From: CBFDBF01 sp050287725
GTDB lineage: Bacteria > Pseudomonadota > Gammaproteobacteria > Chromatiales > Chromatiaceae
Assembly: GCA_050287725.1 (NCBI GenBank)
Contig: JBNKCL010000055.1
Span: forward strand, 1-52,092
Reading direction: 5' to 3'
DNA length: 52,092 nucleotides
The stretch's first letter is position 1, and the number at the start of each line of letters is the position of its first letter. Under the pieces are notes generated by a model. The model did not search any database. It was not told where the DNA came from and worked only from the letters and a program-made list of their open reading frames with translations. The position numbers and the translations under genes are program-made. This document shows, piece by piece, positions 35,302-43,267 of the stretch.

Positions 35302-35745
35302 TCAGGCATCCGGCAGTTCGCGGATCTCCTGCTCCAGAATATCCAACGCTTTTAACAGGGTCTCCGATACCCCTACCAGCTCCTCCATGTAATAGCGCGC
35401 CCGCTCCATCTGTTCCGCCTCACGTGCGAACTTGGTGGAAAACAGTCCATGCAAACCGCGCCGACTCGGCGGGGTATGCAATACGTCGAAGATACGCTTA
35501 TAGATCGCATGCAGCATTTCATGGGGAGTCGCAACCCCCTCATAAGCGGCAAGGTGGGAAAGTTGTTGCCTGCCCAAACCGTGATACCACTTCCCGAAGG
35601 CGCAAGCGGTGTGGTCAACCGGGATATTGTCCTCGCTGACGGCAACGCCGGAAACCAGCGCCTGGGCATAAGCCCGCCATTTGATGTGCGCACCCTTGGC
35701 TCTGCGCAATTTCTCCAACGCATCACGCTTGTCGATTGCCTGCAT
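35302..35745 (-). CDS. Stand-alone CZB zinc-sensing domain protein
   Basis: A 147-residue cytosolic, helical protein made essentially of a CZB (chemoreceptor zinc-binding) domain. The four metal ligands are at H20, C48 (CAFGKWY), H75 and H79 (HEMLH). The spacing (28, 27, 4) is close to that in the diguanylate cyclase DgcZ, where zinc binding inhibits the enzyme. The extra C-terminal helix (about 85-147) could bind a partner. It faces the GGDEF-EAL gene across a repeat-filled gap and probably belongs to zinc- or redox-dependent c-di-GMP signalling or chemotaxis (inference). Confidence 0.85.
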   Translation of the reverse strand: MQAIDKRDALEKLRRAKGAHIKWRAYAQALVSGVAVSEDNIPVDHTACAFGKWYHGLGRQQLSHLAAYEGVATPHEMLHAIYKRIFDVLHTPPSRRGLHGLFSTKFAREAEQMERARYYMEELVGVSETLLKALDILEQEIRELPDA

Positions 35746-36087
35746 CTCGTGTCTCCTCGGACCACAAAACTACGGGACCACACGTTGCAATTCCGGCACC
35801 AAAGGCCTTCAACACCACAACGAATCCATCCCAACTACATTCCATACTTTTTTATTTTTATCGTGGGGGGCCGCCGCGCAGCACCACACCACAACCAATA
35901 ACCCTCACTGCAGCCGGGGAGTATCCGGTAGCATCCAGAGATCGTCAACCATTTGCAAAACAGGGGTTCATTCGGGACCGCTCGGCCGCCTGATCCGGCA
36001 AAAGGAATTAGAATCGCGGACTTCCCGTCAGCGATGACAACGCTGCTGTTCAATCAAGCGAGGTACTGTATCGAAACGATCGAGGGC
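35746..36087. other. Gene-free stretch upstream of the CZB gene
   Basis: 342 bases with no credible coding region. It holds the putative minus-strand promoter at 35920-35948 and therefore a long (~165-base) 5' leader for the CZB gene. The leader is G/T-rich and includes an A/T run (plus strand CTTTTTTATTTTTATCG at 35847-35863). I see no known riboswitch in it. Confidence 0.5.
35920..35948 (-). promoter_or_regulatory. Putative sigma70 promoter for the CZB gene
   Basis: Minus-strand -35 TTGACG (35943-35948), 17-base spacer, -10 GATACT (35920-35925). Start of transcription would be near 35913, about 165 bases before the CZB start codon. Confidence 0.5.
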
Positions 36088-36573
36088 TTAATCCGGCTCC
36101 AATGTCCGATCCAGTTTTCCGATATCCAGCATCGGCGCAGCATCAAGATCCTGCGCATCCAGAATACACGCGATGCGCTCCAGCGCCGAGATAACCATCG
36201 ACCGTTCCCATTCCTGGAGCGCCTCAAACTGTCGCACAAACAGATCCTGCTGCATGGTGGGCGCACCTTCCAACAGTGCCTGTCCCTTTTCAGAAAGCAG
36301 CACCCATATCTTGCGGCGATCCTCGGTACCGCGCTCCCGGACGACAAAACCTTTCCGCTCCAGGCGATCCAAAATACTGGTCACGGTCGCCTGCGCCAAT
36401 CCCAATTCCGCCGCCAGGGAGCCGGAGGTCAACGGCGCCAGCCGTCGCAGGGTCTGCAGCGTCAGCAACTGCGGCGGCGTGAGGCCGGTGCTGCGGCTGA
36501 TGTGTTTATCCTGCAACTCGGTTGCGCGGATGATCTGGCGCAGCAGCACCAGCGCCTGCTGGCTTTTGTCCAT
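36088..36573 (-). CDS. ectR: MarR-family regulator, EctR-type
   Basis: Winged-helix dimeric repressor, probable regulator of the divergent ectABC operon. This matches the arrangement known for EctR1 in Methylomicrobium and Methylophaga. The ATG at 36573 (AGGAA 9 bases upstream) gives 161 residues; the frame stays open to 36690. The MarR core is clear: SGSLAAELGLAQATVTSILDRLERKGFV recognition helix region (about 50-77) and the wing RERGTEDRRKIWVLLSEKG. The effector is unknown; in the studied systems the signal is osmotic rather than a ligand. Confidence 0.85.
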   Translation of the reverse strand: MDKSQQALVLLRQIIRATELQDKHISRSTGLTPPQLLTLQTLRRLAPLTSGSLAAELGLAQATVTSILDRLERKGFVVRERGTEDRRKIWVLLSEKGQALLEGAPTMQQDLFVRQFEALQEWERSMVISALERIACILDAQDLDAAPMLDIGKLDRTLEPD

Positions 36574-36720
36574 GGGTTGAATTCCTGCCTGAAATCGTGG
36601 GTCGATTGTAAGGGGTCGTCCGCCGATGACAATCTTCGCCGCCGGCGCCGGGTAATTTAATTCGTAACTCGAACTATATACATGGACCAAAAATACGGCC
36701 TACCGAAGCATATTACATTG

Positions 36721-36726
36721 ATTATA
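36721..36726 (-). promoter_or_regulatory. Possible -10 element of the ectR promoter
   Basis: TATAAT on the minus strand. It shares its last base position with the ect palindrome (36726-36742), which would lie in the promoter spacer. The matching -35 (36744-36749, CAGGGA) is poor, so this is tentative. It would allow EctR to repress itself. Confidence 0.4.
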
Positions 36727-36742
36727 TAGGTATTTTACCTAT
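36726..36742. promoter_or_regulatory. 17-bp palindrome in the ectR-ectA intergenic region
   Basis: Perfect inverted repeat ATAGGTA-TTT-TACCTAT, the only perfect 7-bp-arm palindrome that I noticed between ectR and ectA. Size, symmetry and position between divergent genes fit a MarR-dimer operator (inference). It lies about 36 bases upstream of the ectA -10 element. Confidence 0.65.
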
Positions 36743-36777
36743 GTCCCTGGATTCCTGCCCAGATTTGAGCCGCTCTA

Positions 36778-36786
36778 TGGTATAAT
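36778..36786 (+). promoter_or_regulatory. Extended -10 promoter of ectABC
   Basis: TGGTATAAT: a perfect TATAAT (36781-36786) with the extended -10 TG one base upstream. No -35 match is present at 16-18 bases, which suits an extended -10 or stress-sigma promoter. Transcription would start near 36793, about 24 bases before the ectA start. Confidence 0.65.
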
Positions 36787-36816
36787 TTTGTTTCGTATTG
36801 CGAAATTTAAATATCT

Positions 36817-37329
36817 ATGGAGATCCACAACATCCGTTTCCGCCCACCGACGGCGGAGGACGGGTTGGCACTGAACCAACTGGTCGCCCGCTGCCCGCCT
36901 CTCGACACCAACTCCGTTTACTGCAACCTGCTTCAATGCACCGACTTCGCGGATACCTCGATCGCAGCCGATGACAACGGCCGGCTGATCGGGTTCGCAT
37001 CCGGCTATCGGCCGCCGTCGCGTCCGGACACGCTGTTTGTCTGGCAGGTCGCGCTGGATGAGGCCTGCCGCGGCCGGGGCATCGCAAAGGCGATGCTGGT
37101 GCGCCTGTTCGAACGCCTGCAGACCCAGGGGGTTTGCTGTATCGAAACCACCATCTCTCCCGGCAACCAGGCCTCGGAGAACCTGTTCCGATCACTGTTC
37201 CGGACCCTCAATCTCTCCTGCCGAACCCGTCTGCTGTTTGGCAGTGAGCGGCATTTCGGCGGCCGCCACCAGGATGAGGTGCTGTACCGGGCGGAACCGA
37301 TTGGTTCGCATGAAACAAATTCAGATTAA
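36817..37329 (+). CDS. ectA: L-2,4-diaminobutyric acid acetyltransferase
   Basis: Acetylates 2,4-diaminobutyrate at the gamma-amino group, the second enzyme of ectoine synthesis. The 170-residue GNAT protein opens with the typical FRPPTAEDGLALNQLVARC and LDTNSVYCNLLQCTDF; the acetyl-CoA site is in ACRGRGIAKAML (about residues 85-96), and ETTISPGNQASENLF follows. Unusually, no Shine-Dalgarno sequence is visible before the ATG (AAATTTAAATATCT), so initiation may rely on an unstructured short leader. First gene of ectABC; ectB follows after 10 bases. Confidence 0.95.
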   Translation: MEIHNIRFRPPTAEDGLALNQLVARCPPLDTNSVYCNLLQCTDFADTSIAADDNGRLIGFASGYRPPSRPDTLFVWQVALDEACRGRGIAKAMLVRLFERLQTQGVCCIETTISPGNQASENLFRSLFRTLNLSCRTRLLFGSERHFGGRHQDEVLYRAEPIGSHETNSD

Positions 37330-37339
37330 AGAGCACATT

Positions 37340-38644
37340 ATGAAAATATTCGAAGAAATCGAATCCGAGGTTCAGAGCTACGCGCGCTCTTTTCCCAAAC
37401 TGTTTAACAAGGCACAGGCGGAATTCCTTTACGACAACGAAGGCCATCAGTATCTGGACTTTCTGGCAGGCGCCGGAACCCTGAACTACGGCCACAACAA
37501 TCCGCTGTTCAAGGAGCGCCTGCTTGAGTACATCATGAACGACGGCGTCACTCACGGACTGGATCTGCATACCGTCGCCAAGCAGGGTTTCCTTGAGGCC
37601 TTCAAGCGCAAGATCCTCGAGCCACGCGGGTTGGAGTATGTAGTTCAGTTCACCGGCCCGACCGGAACCAACGCGGTGGAAGCGGCCATGAAACTGGCCC
37701 GTAACGTCACCGGCCGGGAAAATATCGTCAGTTTCACCAACGGTTTCCACGGGGTCACCCTCGGGGCATTGGCCGCCACCGGCAACTCGCATCACCGGGG
37801 AGCGGGCGGCGTAAGCCTGAGCGGCACCTCCCGTATGCCGTATGACGGTTACCTGGGTGACGATATCGACACCACCGCCTATCTCGACAAGGTGCTGTCC
37901 GATTCCAGCAGCGGTATCGATCTGCCGGCCGCGGTCATCGTGGAGACGGTACAGGGGGAAGGCGGCATCAACGTCGCCGGTTTCGAGTGGCTGCAAAACC
38001 TGCATGAGGTATGCAAACGCCACGATGTGCTGCTGATCGTCGACGACATCCAGGCCGGTTGCGGCCGCACCGGCACCTACTTCAGCTTCGAGGAAGCGGG
38101 CATCTATCCGGATATCGTCACCCTCTCCAAATCTCTCGGCGGCTATGGTCTGCCGTTCGCGGTGGTACTGATCCGGCCGGAACTCGACCAATGGAAACCG
38201 GGCGAACACAACGGCACCTTCCGCGGCAACAACTTCGCCTTCGTCACCGCGACCGCGGCGATCGACCATTACTGGTCCGACGACCGGTTCTCGCAAGAGA
38301 TCAAACGTAAAGGTGCGTATATTTCCGAGAGACTCGAGCGAATCGTGGAGACCTACGGAGAAGGCAACTTCACCACCCGCGGACGCGGGATGTTTCAGGG
38401 CATCAACTGCGTCAACGGCGAACTGGCCGGCAAGATCACCCGCGCCGCTTTCCGTCGCGGATTGATCATTGAGACCAGCGGCGCGGACGATCAAGTCGTG
38501 AAACTGCTTTGCCCGCTGATCATCAGCGACAAAAACCTGGAGGCAGGACTCAACATCATCGAAGAGAGCATCCGCGAGGTATGCGCCGGGGAGGATGAGA
38601 TCCCGGAAGAGAAGGATTTCTTCGGCGACCCGGACACGGCCTGA
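37340..38644 (+). CDS. ectB: Diaminobutyrate--2-oxoglutarate transaminase
   Basis: PLP aminotransferase making 2,4-diaminobutyrate from aspartate-semialdehyde and glutamate, the first ectoine step. From the ATG (AAAGAG 6 bases upstream) it has 434 residues, the usual length; an ATG 30 bases earlier overlaps ectA. Diagnostic segments: FLAGAGTLNYGHNNP, FTGPTGTNAVEAAMKLAR, IVDDIQAGCGRTG (cofactor site) and the PLP lysine in TLSKSLGGYGLPFA. The open frame runs far back through ectA in another frame, which is a shadow. Confidence 0.96.
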   Translation: MKIFEEIESEVQSYARSFPKLFNKAQAEFLYDNEGHQYLDFLAGAGTLNYGHNNPLFKERLLEYIMNDGVTHGLDLHTVAKQGFLEAFKRKILEPRGLEYVVQFTGPTGTNAVEAAMKLARNVTGRENIVSFTNGFHGVTLGALAATGNSHHRGAGGVSLSGTSRMPYDGYLGDDIDTTAYLDKVLSDSSSGIDLPAAVIVETVQGEGGINVAGFEWLQNLHEVCKRHDVLLIVDDIQAGCGRTGTYFSFEEAGIYPDIVTLSKSLGGYGLPFAVVLIRPELDQWKPGEHNGTFRGNNFAFVTATAAIDHYWSDDRFSQEIKRKGAYISERLERIVETYGEGNFTTRGRGMFQGINCVNGELAGKITRAAFRRGLIIETSGADDQVVKLLCPLIISDKNLEAGLNIIEESIREVCAGEDEIPEEKDFFGDPDTA

Positions 38645-38719
38645 ATCCGTTCAACCCGATACGTCGGCGATCCGCAGCGAGCCGGACCGCGTGGTCTTTT
38701 ATTATTGAGGAGTCAGGAA

Positions 38720-39115
38720 GTGATCGTCAGAACTCTGGAAGAAGCCAGACAGACAGAACGCCGGGTTACGTCCGACAACTGGGAAAGCGTACGGCTGGTA
38801 TTACAGAACGACAAGATGGGGTTTTCGTTCCACATCACCACCATCTATGCGAATACCGAGACCCATATCTGGTACCAGAACCACTTCGAGTCGGTCTACT
38901 GCATCAGCGGTCGGGGCGAGATCGAGACCCTGTCCGATCACAAAATCCACCCTATCGAACCGGGAACCATCTATGTCCTGGATCAACATGACGAGCATCT
39001 GCTGCGCGCCTCCAGCGAGATGCAACTGGCATGCGTTTTCAATCCCGCGCTGTCCGGTCACGAAGTGCATGACGAGAACGGCGTCTATCCGTTAATCAAC
39101 GAGGATGCCGGATAA
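38720..39115 (+). CDS. ectC: L-ectoine synthase
   Basis: Cupin-fold cyclase converting N-gamma-acetyl-diaminobutyrate to ectoine. The GTG at 38720, with GAGGAG 8 bases upstream, gives 131 residues starting MIVRTLEEA as in the family. Cupin features include HIWYQNHFESVYCISGRGEIE and the metal-binding E and H residues in the two halves. A 75-base gap separates it from ectB. No ectD hydroxylase or specialised aspartokinase (ask_ect) follows, so ectoine rather than hydroxyectoine is expected from this locus. Confidence 0.96.
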   Translation: MIVRTLEEARQTERRVTSDNWESVRLVLQNDKMGFSFHITTIYANTETHIWYQNHFESVYCISGRGEIETLSDHKIHPIEPGTIYVLDQHDEHLLRASSEMQLACVFNPALSGHEVHDENGVYPLINEDAG

Positions 39116-39165
39116 GCCGCCTGAACCGACTCGCGACTGTTGCAGAGACCAAATCTCCCGCTCCC

Positions 39166-39233
39166 TGTAGGAGCCCGGTCCCCCGGGCGAGAAGAAAAGT
39201 CCAATTCATCGCCCGGCGGACCGGGCGCCCACA
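39166..39233. repeat. REP-like inverted repeat, copy C
   Basis: Left arm TGTAGGAGCCCGGTCCCCGG then GCGA, right arm TCGCCCGGCGGACCGGGCGC ending CCACA. Same family as 892-957 and 35144-35216. It sits between the convergent ectC and sulP genes and is their only visible hairpin terminator candidate. Confidence 0.8.
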
Positions 39234-39276
39234 TTTATGACCGTGTTCTGCTGACGGTAGGAACGAAACTCAACAG

Positions 39277-40875
39277 TTACGACTGCGGCCGGCTTGGCGC
39301 GGACCGAACTACCTCAACCGGGATTTCGCCGTGCCTTCGTTCAAAATGCTCGATCATTTTCTCGGACGTCAGCACTACCACGAACGATGTCCGGGAAGAA
39401 TCCCGTTTCTGCAGATCCATCGCCAGCGCCTCGGTGGCGGAGAGATCCATATAGGAAACCACGCTGAGATCGAGAACCACACTGTCGTCACGGTGCCGCT
39501 TGAGCAGCCCGCTCAATTGATCGATGGAGGCGTAGAACAGATGGCCCTCGGCGCGGATATGGATGGCCCCGTCGCCTTGCTGGATATCGATATCCAGTTT
39601 TGACGCGGACAACACAAACATCAGAATCGAAAACGCGATCGCCACAATCAATCCGGCCTGCAACCCGAGAAACAGAATCGTCAACAGCGTAAGCACAAAT
39701 ACCCACAACTCGCCCCGCCACGGGAACAGCCGGGAGATCTCTTTCGGCTTGATCATACCGATCCCCACCAACATCAGGGTTCCGCCGATTACCGCCATCG
39801 GCATATAAGCAAGCGGACCCCCCAACAACAGAACCAATACCAGCACCACTCCGGAAGACAGGATACCGGCCAGCGGCGTCCGGGATCCCAACGACTGGTT
39901 CAATGAGGTTCGGTTAAAACTACCGGAACCGGCAAAGCAGGAAAAAAACGGGGCCAGTGTGTTGGTGATTCCCTGGGCGAACACCTCTTTGTCCACATTG
40001 ATCGGTTCGTCGCTGCTGGTTTTCAGATCTTTCACGATCACCATGGACTGTGCGAGTCCGATCAGCGCGATGATCACGGCACCCGGAAACATCGAGACCC
40101 CCACCAGAAGATACTCCCAGTCCAGCTTGGGATGCGACAGCGGCAGAATCTGGAACGGGATATGCCCCAACAAATCCAGCTCCATGTCCGCCTGGCTGAA
40201 TATCCCCATCAACAGGAGACCCGTCACATACCCGGCCGCAATGGCGATCAGGATCGAATAACGCGACGTATAGCGTTTAAACAGCAGCCCGGTCGCCACG
40301 GTAACAAGACCGATGGCAAAACTGTAAGGGTTGGTCAACTCCTTCCACCCCGCCGCCAACACATAGATCTTCTCGAAGAAGAACTGGGTCTGGACATCCG
40401 CAACCCCGAGGATACTGGTAAGGGAAGAAAGAATGAGGATGATCCCGACGCCGGTGGTGATACCCATAATCGCGGCCGGACTCAAATATTGAAAATACTT
40501 GCCGCCGCGCCCCAGCCAGATCAGCAACTGGATCAGACCGATCATCAGACTGAGCAACAAAACATAATCGATATAGAGCGGACTCCCGCGCCCCGCGAAC
40601 GGCAGCACCGTAATGCCGATCAAAATCGCCACTGCCGTATTCGGCCCGCCCAACATAGAACTGGAACCGAACAGGCTGGCGAACAAGGTCACGAAGATCG
40701 CGGTATAGAGACCGTACTCCGGCGGCAACCCGGCCAGAAAGGCGAAAGTGATGCCCTGGGGGATCACCAGGGTTGCGCCGGCCACCCCGGCCAGCAGTTC
40801 GGTGCGAAAATCGATCTTCCCGGAACGCCGCGGCGACCAGGGAAGAAGCTCGGACAGCAGAGCCGGCGTTTTCAC
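39277..40875 (-). CDS. SulP family anion transporter with STAS domain
   Basis: Inner-membrane SLC26-type transporter, substrate likely sulfate or another anion (bicarbonate is the main alternative). The 532-residue protein has a membrane domain of 10-14 helices (about 20-420; opening AGVAGATLVIPQGITFAFLAGL) and a C-terminal STAS domain (about 430-520) with LDLSVVSYMDLSATEAL. It lies 60 bases downstream of the TsdA-like cytochrome gene on the same strand, suggesting co-expression and export of sulfur-oxidation products (inference). Confidence 0.92.
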   Translation of the reverse strand: MKTPALLSELLPWSPRRSGKIDFRTELLAGVAGATLVIPQGITFAFLAGLPPEYGLYTAIFVTLFASLFGSSSMLGGPNTAVAILIGITVLPFAGRGSPLYIDYVLLLSLMIGLIQLLIWLGRGGKYFQYLSPAAIMGITTGVGIILILSSLTSILGVADVQTQFFFEKIYVLAAGWKELTNPYSFAIGLVTVATGLLFKRYTSRYSILIAIAAGYVTGLLLMGIFSQADMELDLLGHIPFQILPLSHPKLDWEYLLVGVSMFPGAVIIALIGLAQSMVIVKDLKTSSDEPINVDKEVFAQGITNTLAPFFSCFAGSGSFNRTSLNQSLGSRTPLAGILSSGVVLVLVLLLGGPLAYMPMAVIGGTLMLVGIGMIKPKEISRLFPWRGELWVFVLTLLTILFLGLQAGLIVAIAFSILMFVLSASKLDIDIQQGDGAIHIRAEGHLFYASIDQLSGLLKRHRDDSVVLDLSVVSYMDLSATEALAMDLQKRDSSRTSFVVVLTSEKMIEHFERRHGEIPVEVVRSAPSRPQS

Positions 40876-40935
40876 CGTCGCCGCCAGTCCGTCGGACCGG
40901 ATCGGAAATGTCGGACCAACACCGGTGTCATCGCT

Positions 40936-41838
40936 TCAACGAAACAGACCGGAGAACGACTCGAACAGCTTTACCAGCTTACTGTTCCTTGGATCGCCGG
41001 GCCGGATCTGCATATTGATATATGCGGCCACGTCGAGCGCCTCCTGATGCGTCAGGACATGCCCGGCACCCAACGGCATATTCGCCCAGATGAAACCGCC
41101 CGCCCGCCGGACGTCAAACATACCGGCGCCCTTGTTATAGGAGCGCATCCCCCAGAGCGGAGGGAACGGCGCCTTCCCCTGTCCGTCCGGCGCATGGCAT
41201 ACGGAGCAGTATTTGACATATACGGCTTTGCCGTTGGCCGGATTCGGGTCGAACCCGGTATCCGGCAAGGTCGGGGCACCGCGGCCCTCCGGTTCCTGGC
41301 CGATCACCTGGCCGTTGGAGATAAAGGAGATATAGGCGGCAATCGCCAGCACCTCGGGCGAATCCTCCGGCGGCATAATGCCGTTGAGACTGTAAACGAA
41401 ACACTCGCGAATCCGCAGACCGATGCCGTTGCGGCGGCCGTTCTTGCTGCGCCACTTGGGGTACATCCCGGCCACGTTGAGCGGCAGGCCGTCCGGGGTC
41501 CGGCCGGCATTGAGGTGACAATTGGTGCAGCGCAACCCGTTGCCGTTATAGCGGGCGCCGTACTTTTCGGTCTCGGTGATCAGGCGATACCCGAACACCA
41601 CATTGCTGTAGTAGTCGTCCAGATAGTCGCGCCCCAGGAGGGTCTCGATCGTGGGCTGCTCCGCCGCCAGCGGACCGCTGCCCGACAGAAGCAATAAAAA
41701 CAGACAGATAGCGACCCGTCTCCCGGCCGCGGAACCGGAGGGGGATGGCTCTCTTGGAGCAGCCCATCCAATGCGCTTCAGAAGCATGGCGTAATCCGTG
41801 CGTGGCTGCGCATCCCGTCGCATCAATTCCGGCAGCAT
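40936..41838 (-). CDS. Dihaem cytochrome c, probably thiosulfate dehydrogenase-like (TsdA)
   Basis: Periplasmic dihaem cytochrome, candidate enzyme oxidising thiosulfate to tetrathionate. In the 300-residue product the haem motifs are C104-TNC-H108 and C211-SVC-H215. C146 in RIRECFVYSLNG lies where TsdA has its unusual axial cysteine; NMPLG near M254 could ligate haem 2. The haem spacing (107 residues) is close to that of Allochromatium TsdA as I remember it. The start is uncertain: the signal peptide (about 40-59, RRVAICLFLLLL) is preceded by an unusually long N-region, so M18 (41787) may be the true start. Confidence 0.75.
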   Translation of the reverse strand: MLPELMRRDAQPRTDYAMLLKRIGWAAPREPSPSGSAAGRRVAICLFLLLLSGSGPLAAEQPTIETLLGRDYLDDYYSNVVFGYRLITETEKYGARYNGNGLRCTNCHLNAGRTPDGLPLNVAGMYPKWRSKNGRRNGIGLRIRECFVYSLNGIMPPEDSPEVLAIAAYISFISNGQVIGQEPEGRGAPTLPDTGFDPNPANGKAVYVKYCSVCHAPDGQGKAPFPPLWGMRSYNKGAGMFDVRRAGGFIWANMPLGAGHVLTHQEALDVAAYINMQIRPGDPRNSKLVKLFESFSGLFR

Positions 41839-42246
41839 CCTCTCCCCGGGCCGTCCATGTAGTGCTTATTGTGGTATCAATAGTAAAACGATGTCTCTCA
41901 AATTGCATCAATAGACCGAGTCTATCTTTTCAATCGCCCCTTGCCCCGGCCGGACCTTCAGGATGCCAACATAACCTCGGTGCAAGGGTCCACCCACAAC
42001 CCTGACCGTTCAGCCGCCGAATCAATCACACTCGGCAAGCCCGTCACCCGCTTGCGCCAAGCCGTCAAATAACTTAAAAAGGAAAACATCACTCGCCCAC
42101 CGTCACCACAAAAGAATCTCTATAGAAGGATCTATTCCCGTCATCGAAATCCCATCCGGACATCAACAGCCGCCGGGCGTCGCTCGCGGACGCTCGCCGC
42201 CGATCCGCGCACATGCGCGAAGAGGACCAAAAAAGGAGAATAAAAA
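41839..42246. other. Intergenic stretch upstream of the cytochrome and LURP-one genes
   Basis: 408 bases between divergent genes with no credible coding region. It contains a strong SD (AAAAAAGGAGAAT at about 42230-42243) for the LURP-one gene and a possible TTGCGC-N17-TAAAAA promoter near 42052-42080. A CTATAG...CTAT element lies at about 42120-42136. I see no repeat of the REP families here. Confidence 0.5.
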
Positions 42247-42834
42247 ATGCATGATGTTTTGAAAAGAAATGTGTTTCTTGTCAAAGAGCATCTCGGCATA
42301 TTCAAGGCCGCAAACAACTACGACATCTACGACCCGCAGTCAGGCGCCATCATCCTGGAGTGCCGCGAAGAACGCCTGGGAGCGATAACAAAGCTCTTGC
42401 GCTTTACCGACTACAAACGGATGACGCCTTTCGATATCCAGGTGAAGACCCCCGACGGCAGCCAGATCGTTCGCGTCACCAGAGGGGTTTCCCTGTTTCT
42501 ATCGAAGGTCGAAGTGCGTGACGAACAGGATCAGGTCATCGGCGGTTTCAAGCAGAAGTTCTTCTCGATCGGAGGCGCATTCAGCGTTCTTGACGCCCGC
42601 GACAACCCCATTTGCCAACTGAAAGGGAAATGGACGGGATGGAACTTTCGGTTTATGTCCGGCGAAAAAGAGCTGGCGCATGTTACGAAAAAATGGACCG
42701 GCATCGGCAAGGAACTGTTCACCAGCGCTGACAACTATGTGCTTGAGATATCCGAATCTGTTCCTGCCGACGACCCGATCCGGCAGCTGATTCTTGCCGC
42801 CGTCATGTGCATCGATATGGTCCTGAAGGAGTAG
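42247..42834 (+). CDS. LURP-one-related / scramblase-like protein
   Basis: A 195-residue protein of the LURP-one-related (LOR) superfamily, a tubby/scramblase-like beta-barrel fold with a C-terminal hydrophobic helix (about residues 178-193). Features are the N-terminal KRNVFLVKEHLGIFKAANNYDIYD, the DIQVKTPDG and VEVRDEQDQVIGGFKQKFF repeats of the fold, and the terminal VMCIDMVL helix. Family members bind lipids or act as membrane-associated scaffolds; the function in bacteria is unknown. The SD is strong. A 33-base gap separates it from the NTF2-like gene. Confidence 0.8.
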   Translation: MHDVLKRNVFLVKEHLGIFKAANNYDIYDPQSGAIILECREERLGAITKLLRFTDYKRMTPFDIQVKTPDGSQIVRVTRGVSLFLSKVEVRDEQDQVIGGFKQKFFSIGGAFSVLDARDNPICQLKGKWTGWNFRFMSGEKELAHVTKKWTGIGKELFTSADNYVLEISESVPADDPIRQLILAAVMCIDMVLKE

Positions 42835-42867
42835 CCCAAGACCCTCACGGGCCTATGGCTTTTATAT

Positions 42868-43221
42868 ATGAATAAAGAACAGGCTCACGCTTTTGCGGAG
42901 GAGTGGATCGCTGCGTGGAACGCGCACGATCTCGAACGCATCCTTTCGCACTATGCCGACGATTTCGAAATGTCTTCCCCGGCGATAACCCTGTTAACGG
43001 GCAACCCGACGGGAATCCTGAAAGGCAAAGACACCGTCGGCGAATACTGGAACGGCGCCCTGCAAAAATACCCGAATCTCCACTTCGAACTTCTTCACGT
43101 CCTGTTGGGCGCCGACAGTGTCGCGCTCGTTTACAAGGGGGTGCTGGGACTCTCGAACGAGGTGTTCCACTTCGGGCCTTCCGGCAAGGTGATTCGCGCT
43201 TATGCGCACTATGACCTTTAG
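42868..43221 (+). CDS. NTF2/SnoaL-like small protein
   Basis: A 117-residue cone-shaped NTF2-fold protein. Typical opening helix FAEEWIAAWNAHDLERILSHYADDFEM, then a conserved GKDTVGEYW helix and the beta-sheet ending KVIRAYAHYDL. SnoaL-like proteins include isomerases, dehydratases and ligand binders; no catalytic set identifies a reaction here. It follows the LURP-one gene and is probably co-transcribed with it. Confidence 0.8.
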   Translation: MNKEQAHAFAEEWIAAWNAHDLERILSHYADDFEMSSPAITLLTGNPTGILKGKDTVGEYWNGALQKYPNLHFELLHVLLGADSVALVYKGVLGLSNEVFHFGPSGKVIRAYAHYDL

Positions 43222-43267
43222 ATAAGCCTGAATCCGTTGCGAAGCGGACGAAGGATTTGCGCAATCC

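Noticed and set aside
35681..36037. Small open frames in the CZB-ectR gap
   Set aside because: No ribosome-binding site, low-complexity translations, and overlap with the CZB gene start in other frames.
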